From NCBI GenBank assembly GCA_944384865.1, contig CALWVC010000092.1:1-5918 (forward strand): 5,918 nt of DNA, read 5' to 3'. The position numbers and the translations under genes are program-made. Origin of the DNA: an uncultured Clostridia bacterium. Its GTDB lineage: Bacteria > Bacillota > Clostridia > Oscillospirales > Acutalibacteraceae. The notes under the pieces were generated by a model that saw nothing but the letters and a program-made list of their open reading frames with translations, did no database searches and had not been told where the DNA came from. Of this stretch, positions 5,461-5,918 are shown in pieces (positions within the stretch are counted from its first letter, which is position 1; each line of letters opens with the position of its first letter).

Positions 5461-5918
5461 ATGCCCAAAATACAGGAGATTTATAATATTCTTAATCAGA
5501 TCGCGCCCTTCGGCTCTGCTCTGCCCTATGACAACGCCGGGCTGCTGGTGGGCGACGCCGACCGGCAGGTGCAAAAAATCGGCGTCTGTCTGGATATTAC
5601 CGCAAAGGCCATCGACGCCGCGGTCGCGCAGGACTGCGATCTGATCGTCAGCCATCATCCGGTCATTTTTGACCCGTTAAAGCAGATCGACCCGACCCAT
5701 CCGGTCTATCGGCTGATTTCTGAAAATATCGCCGCAATCTGCGCCCACACCAACCTAGACGCTGCTTCCGGCGGCGTAAATGATAGTCTGTGCGAAGCGT
5801 TGGGCCTGACCGGTATCCGGCCGTTGGAAGATCCGGATTTCCCGGGATATCCGCCGATCGGACGAATCGGCACACTACCCGCGCCGATGCCGGCCGAAAC
5901 GCTGGCCTTCTATTGTAA
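5461..5918 (+). CDS. Nif3-like dinuclear metal centre protein (YqfO family), cut by right edge
   Basis: The first 152 codons are present. The ATG at 5461 has AAAGGA (5443-5448) 12 bases upstream, a rather long spacing, and lies 45 bases after the trmK stop, so co-transcription is likely. The protein begins with the family pattern IYNILNQIAPFGSALPYDNAGLLVGD, where Tyr replaces the usual Trp of WDN. Metal-binding residues follow: DLIVSHHP with H65 and H66, then AHTNLDAASGGVND with H96 and D100. The remaining C-terminal metal ligands, and any inserted PII-like domain as in Bacillus YqfO, lie beyond the edge. Family members form hexameric rings with a two-metal site; the enzymatic role is not settled, although the frequent pairing with trmK hints at a link to tRNA or nucleotide metabolism. 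It has also been annotated as a GTP cyclohydrolase I type 2, which this sequence does not support on its own. Confidence 0.92.
   Translation, partial: MPKIQEIYNILNQIAPFGSALPYDNAGLLVGDADRQVQKIGVCLDITAKAIDAAVAQDCDLIVSHHPVIFDPLKQIDPTHPVYRLISENIAAICAHTNLDAASGGVNDSLCEALGLTGIRPLEDPDFPGYPPIGRIGTLPAPMPAETLAFYC

Overview
This window looks like part of the chromosome of a spore-forming, moderate-GC member of the Bacillota, most likely class Clostridia. The evidence is a PdaB-type spore polysaccharide deacetylase, a DUF421-DUF4363 pair, a TrmK-Nif3 pair and strong AAAGGAG-type ribosome binding sites. Genus cannot be read from the sequence alone. There are seven protein genes, two of them cut by the window edges. 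I see no rRNA, tRNA, CRISPR array, transposase or phage gene.

Left part (1-1493): a minus-strand gene runs off the left edge. It encodes a Gln/Pro-rich cytoplasmic leader followed by one membrane anchor, the architecture of clostridial HtrA-like surface proteases, but the catalytic domain is outside the window. It is divergent from a plus-strand polysaccharide deacetylase that has all five NodB-fold motif regions and the FDxxWG variant of motif 1.

Middle (1494-3591): a 292-base gap holds a minus-strand terminator-like hairpin overlapping a perfect 14-base palindrome, and a bulged inverted repeat. It is followed by a lone minus-strand GT39-like membrane glycosyltransferase (547 aa), clearly more AT-rich than its neighbours. 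That gene has a near-consensus vegetative promoter (TTGATA-N17-TATAAT) in the divergent spacer at 3430-3591, with a 7-1-7 palindrome just upstream of the -35 box.

Right part (3592-5918): a DUF421 (YetF-like) membrane protein is followed at once by a DUF4363 protein whose start appears to be TTG, just after the upstream stop. A promoter overlapping the DUF4363 stop codon then appears to serve trmK (tRNA adenine-22 N1-methyltransferase) and a Nif3-like dinuclear-metal protein cut by the right edge.

Functionally the window mixes envelope and spore genes (anchored protease-like protein, deacetylase, DUF421/DUF4363, lipid-linked-sugar glycosyltransferase) with a housekeeping tRNA-modification pair. 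I found no convincing new multi-gene system. The best unexplained signals are the structured non-coding stretch at 1562-1746 and the regulatory palindrome at 3532-3546.
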